NCBI GenBank assembly: GCA_947460345.1
Contig: CANHGM010000009.1
Location: 1-64,000 of the forward strand
Length of the DNA: 64,000 nt
Origin: Bacteroidota bacterium
Lineage (GTDB): Bacteria > Bacteroidota > Bacteroidia > UKL13-3
Direction: 5' to 3'
Part shown: piece after piece, positions 16,371 through 25,841 of the stretch
How the letters are laid out: each line of letters begins with the position of its first letter
How positions within the stretch are numbered: position 1 is the stretch's first letter
Made by a program: the position numbers and the translations under genes
Notes under the pieces: model-generated
What the model was told of the DNA's origin: nothing
Databases searched by the model: none
Seen by the model: only the letters and a program-made list of their open reading frames with translations

Positions 16371-17762
16371 TTTGTTAGGTATTATAGGTTCCACATCAAT
16401 ACTCAAATACTTATTTAACTGTACTTGACCTATGGCACCTTTCTTTATTCTTGATACATGTTTTTTGTATGTATAATCAACATTTATAAGGCTGCTATTT
16501 TTGCCTTTTGAATAAAATGCAGCTATATGTGCTGCATGTTTTATTATATGCATTGGTATTGAATGCTGACCAATGTTTTTTATAACTACATGTGAACCAC
16601 TGAAACCTCTTGCATGCAGCCATAAATCATTTTTTGACGCAAATCCAAATGTTAATTCTTCATTGTTTTTAGCATTTTTTCCAACATATATTTTCCACTC
16701 TTCTATTTCAAAGAATTTAAATTTATCTTCTTTGTTTTCTGAATTCGTTTTTTCCTTTTTATGTATATCTAATTCTTTAAAATGAGAAGAATTTTCTATA
16801 TACTCTATTGTTTTAAGAGCTTTTGAAAGTTGTTTTTCTAAACCTTCTATTTGCTTATGTAAATATTCAATTTGAATATTTTTATTTTTGTGTTTTTGGT
16901 ATAACTGATTACAAAATTGTGTGGCTGTAATGTCTTTTTTTAACACTATAGTTATTTGCTGGTCATTATAAAAATCATATACTTCGGCCTCTCTTTTGTT
17001 CTCAAATTGTATTAAATTAGCTAATATAATATTGGCTATTTCATCTTTAGGCCTTTCACTGTGTATATAATTAAGTTTATTTTTTACCTGACTTATTTTT
17101 ATTTTTGCTTTATTGACTATTTGGTTTTGAATTGCTAGTAAATTAGTTTTTAGTTCTTGCGTTTTTAATTCACCTAAATATATTTTTGAAAACGCACTCA
17201 ATCCTTCTAATGTTGAATTATAACTTTTAATAAGTTCTCCATTGTTATAATAATTTAAACTGTTGTTTTCTATAAGCATATAAGAACCCATATTCGTTTC
17301 TTTTTTATTGCTTATATATGGTTCACTTTTGCTTATTTTATTCAAATCAAAAGACAAATCATTCAATATATTTTTTCTAAAAATATCTTTTACAATATTG
17401 TTGTGATAATATATAATATTGGCTTGAGCACCGAAGCATTTAAATAGTAAACCTTTTTCATGGGTCAGTTTTAAATAAAAACATCTTTCATAATTAAATG
17501 TAATAACTTCCGTGATAATTTCACCTACGATTTCTTGAAATTGTTTGATGTCTTTGGTAAGTTTATAACTGGTTTGTTCTTCTATAAAAAAAAGACCTTT
17601 GCTATTAAAAATGTTTTTTAAACCAATAATTGTTTTACCATTATACATTTCGATATAATATTCATCCTTAGATTTACTAAAACTTGCTTTAATCTCATAT
17701 CCAGAGATTTTTTCATTTAGTTCTTTGCCTAGTTTTTCTATAGTTTGCCAATGATTGAACAC
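16368..17762 (-). CDS. NFACT-domain ribosome quality-control protein (RqcH/NEMF-like)
   Basis: RqcH-like proteins bind obstructed 50S subunits and direct C-terminal alanine tailing. The NFACT-N region occupies about residues 1-200, a coiled coil lies at 205-330 (many E/K heptads, LEKQLSKALKTIEYIE), and the NFACT-R domain follows from about 355 with the signature DLWLHARGFSGSHVVIKN. At 464 residues it is shorter than Bacillus RqcH (about 570), as expected if the helix-hairpin part is reduced. The start is GTG at 17762; no in-frame ATG lies near the N-terminus. It is not confirmed that alanine tailing occurs in this organism. Confidence 0.85.
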   Translation of the reverse strand: MFNHWQTIEKLGKELNEKISGYEIKASFSKSKDEYYIEMYNGKTIIGLKNIFNSKGLFFIEEQTSYKLTKDIKQFQEIVGEIITEVITFNYERCFYLKLTHEKGLLFKCFGAQANIIYYHNNIVKDIFRKNILNDLSFDLNKISKSEPYISNKKETNMGSYMLIENNSLNYYNNGELIKSYNSTLEGLSAFSKIYLGELKTQELKTNLLAIQNQIVNKAKIKISQVKNKLNYIHSERPKDEIANIILANLIQFENKREAEVYDFYNDQQITIVLKKDITATQFCNQLYQKHKNKNIQIEYLHKQIEGLEKQLSKALKTIEYIENSSHFKELDIHKKEKTNSENKEDKFKFFEIEEWKIYVGKNAKNNEELTFGFASKNDLWLHARGFSGSHVVIKNIGQHSIPMHIIKHAAHIAAFYSKGKNSSLINVDYTYKKHVSRIKKGAIGQVQLNKYLSIDVEPIIPNK

Positions 17763-17828
17763 TTTGCGAAGTTATTATATATAGTGTAAATGAAAACATT
17801 TAAATTTGCAGCCTTAATTTATAAATTT

Positions 17829-19358
17829 ATGAATATCTCAGAAATATTAAAAGCATTGAATATACAGCCTGTAAATGAATCAGCTTCAACAGGTAGTAAT
17901 TGGTTTTCAAACAGCTCAAGTGAACTTAGAGTTGTTTCGTCGCCGGTTGATGGAAAAGAAATTGCACAAGTAAAAATGGCTACAGAGGCTGAATATGAAA
18001 AAGTAGTTATACAAGCTCAAACTGCCTTTAATCATTGGAGGTTGTTACCTGCTCCACATAGAGGAGAAATAGTTAGACAATATGGAAATAAACTTAGAGA
18101 ATATAAAGAACCTTTGGGGAAGTTGGTAAGTTATGAAATGGGTAAAATACTTCAAGAAGGCTTAGGTGAAGTTCAAGAAATGATAGATATATGTGATTTT
18201 GCTGTCGGACTAAGCAGACAATTATATGGTCTTACTATGCATTCAGAGAGACCACAGCATCGCATGTATGAACAATGGCATCCACTAGGAGTTGTTGGGG
18301 TTATATCGGCATTTAATTTCCCAGTAGCTGTGTGGAGTTGGAACGCTATGTTAGCAGCTGTTTGTGGTGATGTGTGTATATGGAAACCAAGTGAAAAAAC
18401 ACCATTGACTGCTATTGCTTGTCAACATTTATTACAATCTGTTTTAAAAGAAAATAATATTCCTGAAGGTGTTTTTAATTTAATTATAGGTGATTATAAA
18501 ATTGGTGAATTGATGAGTCATGATATTAGAGTGCCATTGGTATCAGCAACTGGAAGTACCAGAATGGGTAAAAAAGTAGGAGCTGCTGTAGGTGAAAGGT
18601 TGGGAAGGTCATTGTTAGAATTAGGAGGAAATAATGCTATAATACTATCGCCAAATGCTAATATAGATATGGCACTAAGGGGTGTTGTGTTTGGAGCAGT
18701 GGGCACATGCGGACAAAGATGTACCACTACCAGAAGATTGATTATACATGAAAGCATTTATGATACTTTTAAAGAAAAATTAGTAAAAGCCTATAGTCAA
18801 ATTACAATTGGAAGTCCACTTGAAGATGGTAAATTAGTAGGGCCATTGATTGATAAAGATGCTGTTAATGCATTTTTGTCTGCAGTTGCTGAAGTTAAAA
18901 ATTTGGGTGGAACTATTGTTACAGGAGGTACCGTTCATGAAGGTTTTGAAAGTGGTTGTTATGTGTATCCATGTATAGCTGAAGTGGAAAATGATTGGTC
19001 AATAGTGCAACATGAAACTTTTGCACCCATTTTATATATTATGAAATATAAAACAATAGAAGAGGCTATATATATGCAAAACAATGTAAAGCAAGGGTTG
19101 AGTTCATCTATATTCACTTTAAACATGCAAGAGGCTGAACAGTTTTTGAGTACTGCAGGAAGTGATTGCGGTATTGCAAATGTAAATATAGGAACAAGTG
19201 GAGCTGAAATTGGCGGTGCTTTTGGTGGGGAAAAAGAAACAGGTGGCGGCAGAGAGTCTGGTTCTGATTCTTGGAAAGCATATATGAGAAGACAAACCAA
19301 TACCATCAATTATAGTAATAATTTACCATTAGCACAAGGCATACATTTCGATATATAA
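17829..19358 (+). CDS. ALDH7-type aldehyde dehydrogenase (aminoadipate-semialdehyde dehydrogenase family)
   Basis: It oxidises an aldehyde with NAD(P)+. Family features: NAD-binding WKPSEKTPLTA, the LLELGGNNAI segment with the general-base Glu near residue 260, and the catalytic Cys in GQRCTTTRR (C298). The MYEQWHPLGVVGVISAFNFP segment and overall length (509 aa) place it in ALDH7 (antiquitin/AmaB), whose usual substrate is alpha-aminoadipate semialdehyde from lysine breakdown. No other lysine catabolic genes are nearby. ATG 17829 is preferred to 17790 because a TAAATTTG -7 element at 17801-17808 lies between them. It overlaps miaA by 1 nt (TAATG). Confidence 0.9.
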   Translation: MNISEILKALNIQPVNESASTGSNWFSNSSSELRVVSSPVDGKEIAQVKMATEAEYEKVVIQAQTAFNHWRLLPAPHRGEIVRQYGNKLREYKEPLGKLVSYEMGKILQEGLGEVQEMIDICDFAVGLSRQLYGLTMHSERPQHRMYEQWHPLGVVGVISAFNFPVAVWSWNAMLAAVCGDVCIWKPSEKTPLTAIACQHLLQSVLKENNIPEGVFNLIIGDYKIGELMSHDIRVPLVSATGSTRMGKKVGAAVGERLGRSLLELGGNNAIILSPNANIDMALRGVVFGAVGTCGQRCTTTRRLIIHESIYDTFKEKLVKAYSQITIGSPLEDGKLVGPLIDKDAVNAFLSAVAEVKNLGGTIVTGGTVHEGFESGCYVYPCIAEVENDWSIVQHETFAPILYIMKYKTIEEAIYMQNNVKQGLSSSIFTLNMQEAEQFLSTAGSDCGIANVNIGTSGAEIGGAFGGEKETGGGRESGSDSWKAYMRRQTNTINYSNNLPLAQGIHFDI

Positions 19359-20257
19359 TGTCTTTTACGTTAATAGTAATTGCTGGCCCCACAGCTTCTG
19401 GCAAATCAGCCTTAGCTGAAAAATTAAGTGAACAATTCCATATCCCAATCATATCTGCAGATTCTAGACAGTTTTATAAAGAACTAAAGATTGGAACTGC
19501 CAGACCTGATTTAGAGAATCTCTCACATATTCCTTATTTTTTTTGTGGAAATAAGAGTATTCTTGAAACATATAATGCAGGCGATTATGAAAAAGATGTC
19601 TTGGCATTTATTAATCAAATTAAAAACGATTATCCATGTGCCATTTTATGTGGCGGGTCAGGTTTATATATTGACGCTGTTTGCAAAGGTTTTTCAGAAT
19701 TGCCCAAAGCAGATCAAAATTTAAGAAACGAATTAAATTTACTTTATAAAAATAATGGTATTCATGCATTGGTCTCTTTGTTGCCTGTGTCTATTTATAA
19801 TAACTTAAACAACAGTGATAGGAATAACCCACAACGATTGATGCGTCATATAGAAATAGATAAAAACGGAGGTAAAGTACATGCAGAGTTTAAAGAAAAT
19901 TTACAAGAAAGAAATTTCGATATAAAGTATTTTCAAGTTGATTTAGAAAGAGACATTTTATATAAACGAATAGATAATCGGGTAGTTGAAATGATGGAAG
20001 AAGGTTTGTTAGAAGAAGTTAGATCGGTTGAAAAATATAGACATATTAATGCTTTGCAAACTGTTGGTTATAATGAGTTGTTTGAGTATATAGACGGAAT
20101 GTATACATTAACATTTGCCATAGATAAAATAAAACAACACACCCGAAACTATGCTAAAAGACAGTTGACATGGTTCAATAAAGGGAATTATGTCAAAGCT
20201 TCTCCAAGTGAATTGTATATAAAGTTATCAGAAGAAATTAAGAAATTATATAAGTAG
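19358..20257 (+). CDS. miaA: tRNA dimethylallyltransferase
   Basis: MiaA transfers a dimethylallyl group to N6 of A37 in tRNAs reading UNN codons. The P-loop is GPTASGKS (residues 10-17), followed by the DMAPP/tRNA segments ISADSRQFYKELKIGTARP near residue 33 and CGGSGLYIDAV near residue 95. TVGYNELFEYIDG near residue 230 and NYAKRQLTWF near residue 265 are also typical. Length (299) is standard. The start codon overlaps the aldehyde dehydrogenase stop, so translation should be coupled. Confidence 0.95.
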   Translation: MSFTLIVIAGPTASGKSALAEKLSEQFHIPIISADSRQFYKELKIGTARPDLENLSHIPYFFCGNKSILETYNAGDYEKDVLAFINQIKNDYPCAILCGGSGLYIDAVCKGFSELPKADQNLRNELNLLYKNNGIHALVSLLPVSIYNNLNNSDRNNPQRLMRHIEIDKNGGKVHAEFKENLQERNFDIKYFQVDLERDILYKRIDNRVVEMMEEGLLEEVRSVEKYRHINALQTVGYNELFEYIDGMYTLTFAIDKIKQHTRNYAKRQLTWFNKGNYVKASPSELYIKLSEEIKKLYK

Positions 20258-20275
20258 TTTTTGAGAATATAATAA

Positions 20276-20296
20276 ATGCTGAAGCAAGTTCAGCAT
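20276..20296. other. Small hairpin between convergent genes
   Basis: ATGCTGAA, a 5-nt loop, TTCAGCAT form an 8-bp perfect stem between miaA and the DUF6029 gene. There is no T-run on either side, so it is not a convincing intrinsic terminator; it could protect 3' ends. Confidence 0.4.
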
Positions 20297-20320
20297 GGCC
20301 TATAAGAGGGGTTGTATATA

Positions 20321-21949
20321 TTAAAAACTAGTAGAACAAGTAAACCTAATACCACTAAATGCTGGTTCAACTCTACACACACCTCCAGTGCAATTTACAC
20401 CAGCTAATTGTTTTACAAATGATAGCGTAAATCTAGTAGCTTTTTCAGTATAAGCAGCAAAGAATTGATAGTAGTGAAGTTTCTCAGCAGCAATAGTCTT
20501 GTCAAATCTTACCGGGTCTATGTTTACCATGTCTCCTGCAGCAAAAGACCAATGAGGAGCTATACTGTATTCAACCAATACATTGATAAAACTACCTTGG
20601 TCTTGCTTGGTTTTTAAATATTGCCACTCAGTTCTAATAGTTTTAGTTTTAGTAATTTTATAATTGAATTCTCCAAATGGTGTTAATGCATGAACAAATG
20701 GATAATAATCAGGTTTAGATTCATAAACCCTTTGGTTATATTGGATATTTTGTAAACCAAGAATTACCTTAAACTTTTTAGAAAATTCTTTAGAAACATC
20801 TGCATATATCTCTTCAAATAACAATACATTTTGTAACGAAATAACTTTAGAGTAGTTTAGATTTACTTGTGTTTTTAATTTCTTAGGGCTTTTATACGTA
20901 TACACTAAATCTGCTTGAAAAGAATGTTCTCCTAATTCTTGAACTACTGCATTATATCTGGCTAACAATCTATAAGTATTTTGTCTGGTGATGGAAGGTA
21001 AATAATTCATCACGCCATCTAAGGTTATTTCATTTGGCGATGTTCTTACCGGAAATCTTTCTATTCTTTTATATTGAGCATTTATTCCTAAACCTTTAGT
21101 TGAATATGTAGCAGAAACATAATATACATTACCATCTTTTAACTCAAGAGGTCCATTTTCTTTAACTGTATTTTTTATTGCTTCTGGCGTTTTGTGAGCT
21201 ACTTCAGCATATAGTCTAAACTTTTTATATATAAAACTACTATATAAGTTACTAACATATAAATTGTATTTAGGATAAAACTGTTCTCCTGCCGGTTGGT
21301 TATTTATAGTATTAACAACAAGCTCCATAGAATGAGCATCCATTGTTCTATTAAAAATACTCGCTCCTGATTCTATTTTTAAGTCTTTAATATTCCAAGT
21401 ATATTCGGCATTGAAACCTTTAAGAATAGGCTCTCTCAGTCCGAAACGAAATTTTTGTTTCCCTGTAAAAGCTTTTAGACTTAGATTGTCGGTAACTTTA
21501 TATTTAACCCTAACCCCTTGAACTGCATAATCAAGCCCCAAGTTTCTGTCTTCAAAAGCTCTGAAAATAGTACCTGTGGCAAACTGCTCATAAAAATATC
21601 CTGCTGTAATATTTATATTGTCTATATCTTTGGTTATTTGCCAGAAACCAACGCCACTGTTAGAGTATGCTTGACTTGGATTGAATAAATTTGAATTATT
21701 AAAAACATCAAACCTGGCATTAAAATTAAATCCTTTATATCCATAATTTAAATTTAACCATGATTCCGTTCCAGAAAGATATCTAGTATACAGTTCTGTG
21801 TTTGCACCTATTTTATCGTCTCTTAAAAAGAACTGGTTATTGGCTGTTAAATTTCCAGATAAGGTTCCTTTTTCTTCTTTCACTTCTTCTTGAGCATTAG
21901 TGAAAGTATAGCTAAATAATAAGCTTGTTAATAGTAAAATTTTTTTCAT
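20321..21949 (-). CDS. DUF6029-type outer-membrane beta-barrel protein
   Basis: A 542-residue secreted protein. The signal peptide is MKKILLLTSLLFSYTFTNAQ, then a short acidic linker (EEVKEEKG). The rest is strand-rich barrel sequence with frequent Y/F/N, such as LSGNLTANNQFFLRDD near the start, and ends TCSTSF. The layout matches Bacteroidota DUF6029 proteins of unknown function. ATG 21949 is chosen since the upstream in-frame codons (from 22003) are not signal-like. Two cysteines near the C-terminus (NCTGGVCR) could form a disulfide. Confidence 0.75.
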   Translation of the reverse strand: MKKILLLTSLLFSYTFTNAQEEVKEEKGTLSGNLTANNQFFLRDDKIGANTELYTRYLSGTESWLNLNYGYKGFNFNARFDVFNNSNLFNPSQAYSNSGVGFWQITKDIDNINITAGYFYEQFATGTIFRAFEDRNLGLDYAVQGVRVKYKVTDNLSLKAFTGKQKFRFGLREPILKGFNAEYTWNIKDLKIESGASIFNRTMDAHSMELVVNTINNQPAGEQFYPKYNLYVSNLYSSFIYKKFRLYAEVAHKTPEAIKNTVKENGPLELKDGNVYYVSATYSTKGLGINAQYKRIERFPVRTSPNEITLDGVMNYLPSITRQNTYRLLARYNAVVQELGEHSFQADLVYTYKSPKKLKTQVNLNYSKVISLQNVLLFEEIYADVSKEFSKKFKVILGLQNIQYNQRVYESKPDYYPFVHALTPFGEFNYKITKTKTIRTEWQYLKTKQDQGSFINVLVEYSIAPHWSFAAGDMVNIDPVRFDKTIAAEKLHYYQFFAAYTEKATRFTLSFVKQLAGVNCTGGVCRVEPAFSGIRFTCSTSF

Positions 21950-21982
21950 TGAGTGTTGCAAAAGTATTGACAGAACATTTAC

Positions 21983-22015
21983 TTGACAAATGAAAACTTT
22001 CAACCCTTAGTTTTG
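21983..22015 (+). promoter_or_regulatory. Promoter of the amidohydrolase gene
   Basis: TTG (21983-21985), a 22-nt spacer and TAGTTTTG (22008-22015), the latter an exact TAnnTTTG match. Initiation near 22021 gives a leader of about 12 nt. Confidence 0.5.
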
Positions 22016-22032
22016 TATCAAAATTTTATCAA

Positions 22033-23667
22033 ATGAAACTCATATTTTGTATTGCATCTTTAATACTTGGGATTAGTTTTTCTCAATCTCAAACTATTTA
22101 TCATCATGCCAAAATTTATACTGTCGATGAAGCTTTCAATATTGCTGAATCATTTGCAGTTAAAGATGGAAAAATTGAAGGAGTAGGTAGTCTTACTCAA
22201 CTTAAGGCTCAATTTCCAAGTTATTCTTTAATTGACCTAAAGGGTAAATATATATATCCTGGATTTATTGATGCACATTGCCATTTTTTAGGATTAGGTC
22301 TTTCTAAACAAATGGTTGATTTAAAAGGAACTAAGTCTATGGATGAAGTTATTCAACGTTGTGTTGCGTTTGATAAAAAATTTCCTTCTTCTATTTTATT
22401 TGGAAGAGGTTGGGATCAAAATGATTGGGTTGATAAAAGTTTCCCAACTAACGAGCAACTTAATAAATTGTTTCCCAATAAAATTGTAATTCTAAAACGT
22501 ATTGATGGACATGCAGCCTTGTGTAATGATTTTGTATTAAATCTTGCCAAAATCACTTGTAGTTTAAAAGTTGATGGAGGAGAAATCATTTGTAGAAACA
22601 ATAAACCTTCAGGTGTTTTAATTGATAACGCTGTTGACTTAGTCATGACAAACGTGACAGCTTTAGATGAAAATTATATATATCAATCTTTAAAACTTGC
22701 ACAAACTGAATGTCTTTCATATGGTTTGACAACTGTGGTTGATGCTGGATTAGAGCTTGATACGCTTCAAAAAATACAACATATATACGACCAAAATTTG
22801 CTTAAAATTAGATTTAGTGGAATGTATGCTGCTTCTGAAAAGTGTTTAAAATATATTAAACAAAATTCAAATAGTTTAAGTAAAACAAACAATCAATTAT
22901 TTTCTGTAAACGGAATCAAAATATATGCTGATGGAGCTTTAGGTTCTAGAGGAGCATGTCTGAAACAACCCTATTCAGACAGAGAAAATCACTATGGGTT
23001 TTTATTAACTCCATTAAAACAAATAAATGAAATTGCAGCTTTGGCTATGCAAAAAAATCTTCAAATGAATGTACATTGTATAGGTGATTCTGCATCTTTT
23101 ATTGTGATGAATGTTATGGGAAAATATTTAAAAGGTATAAATGATAAACGATGGAGGATAGAGCATGCACAAGTGATTGGTTCTTCAGATTTTGATATGT
23201 TTAAGAAGTTTTCTATTCTTCCATCTGTTCAGCCAACTCATGCTACAAGTGATATGCCTTGGGCTGAAAACAGACTTGGAAGCAAACGTATTTCTAATGC
23301 ATATGCATATAAAAAATTGTTGAATCAAAATGGATATATAGCCTTAGGTACTGATTTCCCGGTTGAAGATGTTAGTACTTTTAAAACATTTTATGCGTCT
23401 TGTATTCGCAAAGATTCAGATGGTAACCCCAATGATGGTTTTCAAATAGAAAATGCACTCACCAGAGAAGAAACGATTAAAGGCATGACCATTTGGGCGG
23501 CTAAAAGCATATTTGAAGAGTATAGCAGAGGGAGTATAGAAAAGGGTAAAAGTGCTGATTTTATTGTTCTTGATCAAGATTTGATGCAAGTGAAAGAATC
23601 AAAAATACTATCTACGCAGGTTTTAGCTACTTATATAAATGGTGAAAAGGTTTTCGAAAAGAAATAA
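22033..23667 (+). CDS. Secreted amidohydrolase family 3 (YtcJ-like) metal hydrolase
   Basis: After a signal peptide (MKLIFCIASLILGISFSQSQ) the chain begins TIYHHAKIYTVDEAF, the usual start of YtcJ-type amidohydrolases. Metal ligands are visible in DAHCHFLGLG near residue 82, the KIYADGALGSRGA segment near residue 296, HCIGD near residue 350, and WRIEHAQVI near residue 376. TDFPVED near residue 440 carries the catalytic Asp. It should hydrolyse an N-acyl or similar bond; the substrate is unknown. There is no Cys lipobox, so it is probably periplasmic. Confidence 0.88.
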   Translation: MKLIFCIASLILGISFSQSQTIYHHAKIYTVDEAFNIAESFAVKDGKIEGVGSLTQLKAQFPSYSLIDLKGKYIYPGFIDAHCHFLGLGLSKQMVDLKGTKSMDEVIQRCVAFDKKFPSSILFGRGWDQNDWVDKSFPTNEQLNKLFPNKIVILKRIDGHAALCNDFVLNLAKITCSLKVDGGEIICRNNKPSGVLIDNAVDLVMTNVTALDENYIYQSLKLAQTECLSYGLTTVVDAGLELDTLQKIQHIYDQNLLKIRFSGMYAASEKCLKYIKQNSNSLSKTNNQLFSVNGIKIYADGALGSRGACLKQPYSDRENHYGFLLTPLKQINEIAALAMQKNLQMNVHCIGDSASFIVMNVMGKYLKGINDKRWRIEHAQVIGSSDFDMFKKFSILPSVQPTHATSDMPWAENRLGSKRISNAYAYKKLLNQNGYIALGTDFPVEDVSTFKTFYASCIRKDSDGNPNDGFQIENALTREETIKGMTIWAAKSIFEEYSRGSIEKGKSADFIVLDQDLMQVKESKILSTQVLATYINGEKVFEKK

Positions 23668-23669
23668 AC

Positions 23670-24266
23670 TTAATTTCTATTAACTTCGAGCTGTTCAACA
23701 ATCTCAGCTATTTGTTCCCAGTCGCTGTATCCAGCCTTCAACTCATCTGTTCCAGATAGGTCTATATTTTTATTTGACAAGTCAGAAATTTTTGTTAATG
23801 ATTCAGGGTCTGAAACATGAATATAAAACTCAAATTTTGATTGAATCAATTGAATCTGTGCAATATCATCTGTATATAGTGACAATATAATATTTTTATC
23901 GCCAGCCATATGTTCTATTGCTTGTATTCTAGGAAGAATGGTTAATATGTTTTCTTTGGTTATTTCTATATTTAAAAAAACGGTATTCACTATTTCAAAT
24001 AGCGATTCATCATAACATTCTATTGGTATTTCTACTGCTTCTAATGATAAAATAGCAGCGATCCCTCTAATTTCTGACAGATTTTTACCATTAAACTTCC
24101 CAAAATAAGTAGGCCCTGAAAGCCAGCCTTTTATCTCTTTGGCTTTAAGTGAATTTATCACATGAGGAGTATCTACTATAAAATTAAATCCAATCCAATC
24201 AAAACCTTCAGCTGCTGCATATCTAGCATCCGTAAGATTGGTAATATCGCTAAGCCTTAGTTTCAT
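23670..24266 (-). CDS. TrpF-like (phosphoribosylanthranilate isomerase fold) protein lacking catalytic residues
   Basis: The N-terminus MKLRLSDITNLTDARYAAAEGFDWIGFNF aligns with the TrpF start (K-x-C-G-I-T, D-A, G-x-D-x-x-G-F-x-F), but the catalytic Cys and following Gly are S6 and D7. The middle LLD...GGTG stretch, which carries the general acid and phosphate loop, is not visible; ILSLYTDD stands in its place. The C-terminal NIDLSGTDELKAGYSDW keeps the shape of the TrpF end (D-x-S-S-G-x-E). The fold is therefore probably kept and the isomerase activity lost. It overlaps iscX by 4 nt and shares an operon with ferredoxin, with no trp genes nearby. Confidence 0.72.
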   Translation of the reverse strand: MKLRLSDITNLTDARYAAAEGFDWIGFNFIVDTPHVINSLKAKEIKGWLSGPTYFGKFNGKNLSEIRGIAAILSLEAVEIPIECYDESLFEIVNTVFLNIEITKENILTILPRIQAIEHMAGDKNIILSLYTDDIAQIQLIQSKFEFYIHVSDPESLTKISDLSNKNIDLSGTDELKAGYSDWEQIAEIVEQLEVNRN

Positions 24267-24502
24267 TTTTTCTGATTATCTCTCCATTCATAAACCCATG
24301 AACTTTGAATCATTTCTAAATGCCCTTCGTTGCATTCTTCTCTTGTGCCTTTAAAGTTTGGGATTTCTAAAACCCATTCTATTAGTTCAGTAAACCTGAT
24401 TCTGTAAATCTTGCTTTCACCAAATTCTTCGCCAAATTTTTCATACAATGCCATAGCAATGTCTTCGTAATCGTTCCAATGTATTGGGAGTGTAAATGAC
24501 AT
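24263..24502 (-). CDS. iscX: IscX (YfhJ) Fe-S cluster assembly protein
   Basis: A 79-residue acidic protein matching IscX: LPIHWNDYEDIAMALYE at the N-terminus, then the IRFTELIEWVLEIPNF segment and a C-terminal SWVYEWRD. IscX binds IscS and iron and modulates cluster assembly in the cytoplasm. Here it follows ferredoxin by 15 nt, the same order as the end of the proteobacterial isc operon (fdx-iscX), but iscS, iscU and hscBA are absent. It overlaps the TrpF-like gene by 4 nt. Confidence 0.92.
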   Translation of the reverse strand: MSFTLPIHWNDYEDIAMALYEKFGEEFGESKIYRIRFTELIEWVLEIPNFKGTREECNEGHLEMIQSSWVYEWRDNQKK

Positions 24503-24517
24503 ATTTTTTTTTTGTTT

Positions 24518-24847
24518 TTAATGACCTAAGTATTGTGATTGGTCAGGTATAGTTATGGTTACATCTCCATGTAATATATCGCATTGGCAGGCAAGTCTTG
24601 AGTGAAGCTTAGGGTTCATGGCTCTATCAATAAAGTCTTCTTCTCTATCACTCAACTCTTTTAAATGTTCCATTCCTTGGTTTACATAAATATGACAAGT
24701 AGTACATGCACATACACCTCCACAATTGTGATGAAGTTCAATGTCATTCTCCATGGCTACTTCTAAAATTGTTTCACCTGTTTCTGCTTCAAATGTTTTT
24801 GTTTCTTCGTTTGGATTTTCAAACTGAAAAGTTATTTTATGGGTCAT
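24518..24847 (-). CDS. fdx: ISC-type [2Fe-2S] ferredoxin
   Basis: At 109 residues it has the vertebrate/ISC-type ligand pattern C-x5-C-x2-C (NCGGVCACTTC) and a fourth ligand in RLACQCD near residue 87. The N-terminus HKITFQFENPNEETKTF is the usual beta-grasp start. It supplies electrons for Fe-S assembly or other reactions in the cytoplasm. A TAATTTTG -7 element at 24859-24866 precedes the ATG by 11 nt, so it heads the fdx-iscX-TrpF-like operon. Confidence 0.95.
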   Translation of the reverse strand: MTHKITFQFENPNEETKTFEAETGETILEVAMENDIELHHNCGGVCACTTCHIYVNQGMEHLKELSDREEDFIDRAMNPKLHSRLACQCDILHGDVTITIPDQSQYLGH

Positions 24848-24950
24848 TTTCTTTGCTGCAAAATTAAGTATATAAGTCTAACGTATAAAATCTATTTCTT
24901 TAAAATTACAATTTTAAAGGCTTTTTGTTTGACTATATTTGCAGAAGTAT

Positions 24951-25841
24951 ATGACAATTCAAAAATTAAATAACAAAATTAAATTAATACTTGGAAGTTT
25001 TATTCTTGTTACTCTTTCGTTTGTAGTGAGTTGTAAACAAAAAGTAACTGTACCTGCTTATATATTGATAGATAGTTTAAAAATAAAATCAATATATATA
25101 AAACAAGGAAGCACTGCTGCAAGTATCACTGATGTTTGGGTATATGTTGATGGTACTTTAAATGGAATCTATCCTTTGCCTTGTAAATTTCCTGTTGCTT
25201 TAACTGGCGAACATAAAATTTCTATACAACCAGGTATTAAAGAAAACGGACTTTCAAGCACACGCATCAACTATCCTTTTTATGGAACTTTTGATACCAC
25301 ATTGACAATAGAGCCAGAAAAAGAATATCAAGTGAATCCAATAGTTCCTTACAGAGATGCAACTAAAATGGAATATTTTGAGGATTTTGAAAATGGAGGG
25401 TATCGATTAAAAACTAGTACACTAAATAATTCTGATAGTTTTTATTTGACTGATGATGTAAATGAGGTATTTGAAGGAAAAAAATCTGCTAAAGCAGTTC
25501 TTAAACCAAATAAATTTATGGAATATGCTACTACTGATTCGTATGCGTTGCCAGGAAATGGTATAGAAACATATATAGAGCTTAATTATAAAACGGAAAT
25601 AGATATTGAAGTTGGTTTTTACCAAAGTGCCGGTAGCCAAGTAGTCAGATATCCAATTGTGAGTTTATATAAATCTGATAAATGGAAAAAAGTATATGCT
25701 AAAATAACGTCTGAAGTCTCTACACAGATTATAAAATATACGGGCCAAATTTCAAATTTCTCTGTTTATGTGAAAGCAGAAAATGCCGAAAGTGTTAATA
25801 AAACTGTGCTTTTTGATAATATTAAACTGGTAAGATTTTGA
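24951..25841 (+). CDS. Predicted lipoprotein coupled to a glycosylphosphotransferase gene
   Basis: No known family recognised. A hydrophobic segment (KLILGSFILVTLSFVV) ends in the lipobox VVSC, so the mature protein should be anchored at the envelope by Cys. The early part (VWVYVDGTLNGIYPLPCKFPV) reads like a beta-sandwich; the second half (EDFENGGYRL to VLFDNIKLVRF) resembles jelly-roll carbohydrate-binding modules. ATG 24951 is used: an upstream TTG lies inside the TATATTTG -7 element (24934-24941). The stop codon overlaps the next gene's TTG start, so the two products are probably made together. Confidence 0.72.
   Translation: MTIQKLNNKIKLILGSFILVTLSFVVSCKQKVTVPAYILIDSLKIKSIYIKQGSTAASITDVWVYVDGTLNGIYPLPCKFPVALTGEHKISIQPGIKENGLSSTRINYPFYGTFDTTLTIEPEKEYQVNPIVPYRDATKMEYFEDFENGGYRLKTSTLNNSDSFYLTDDVNEVFEGKKSAKAVLKPNKFMEYATTDSYALPGNGIETYIELNYKTEIDIEVGFYQSAGSQVVRYPIVSLYKSDKWKKVYAKITSEVSTQIIKYTGQISNFSVYVKAENAESVNKTVLFDNIKLVRF

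Noticed and set aside
18518-19309. Long antisense frames across the aldehyde dehydrogenase gene
   Set aside because: They lie opposite a clearly conserved ALDH7 gene and have no family resemblance.
20276-20296. Hairpin considered as a terminator
   Set aside because: No T-run on either strand; an 8-bp stem alone is not enough.
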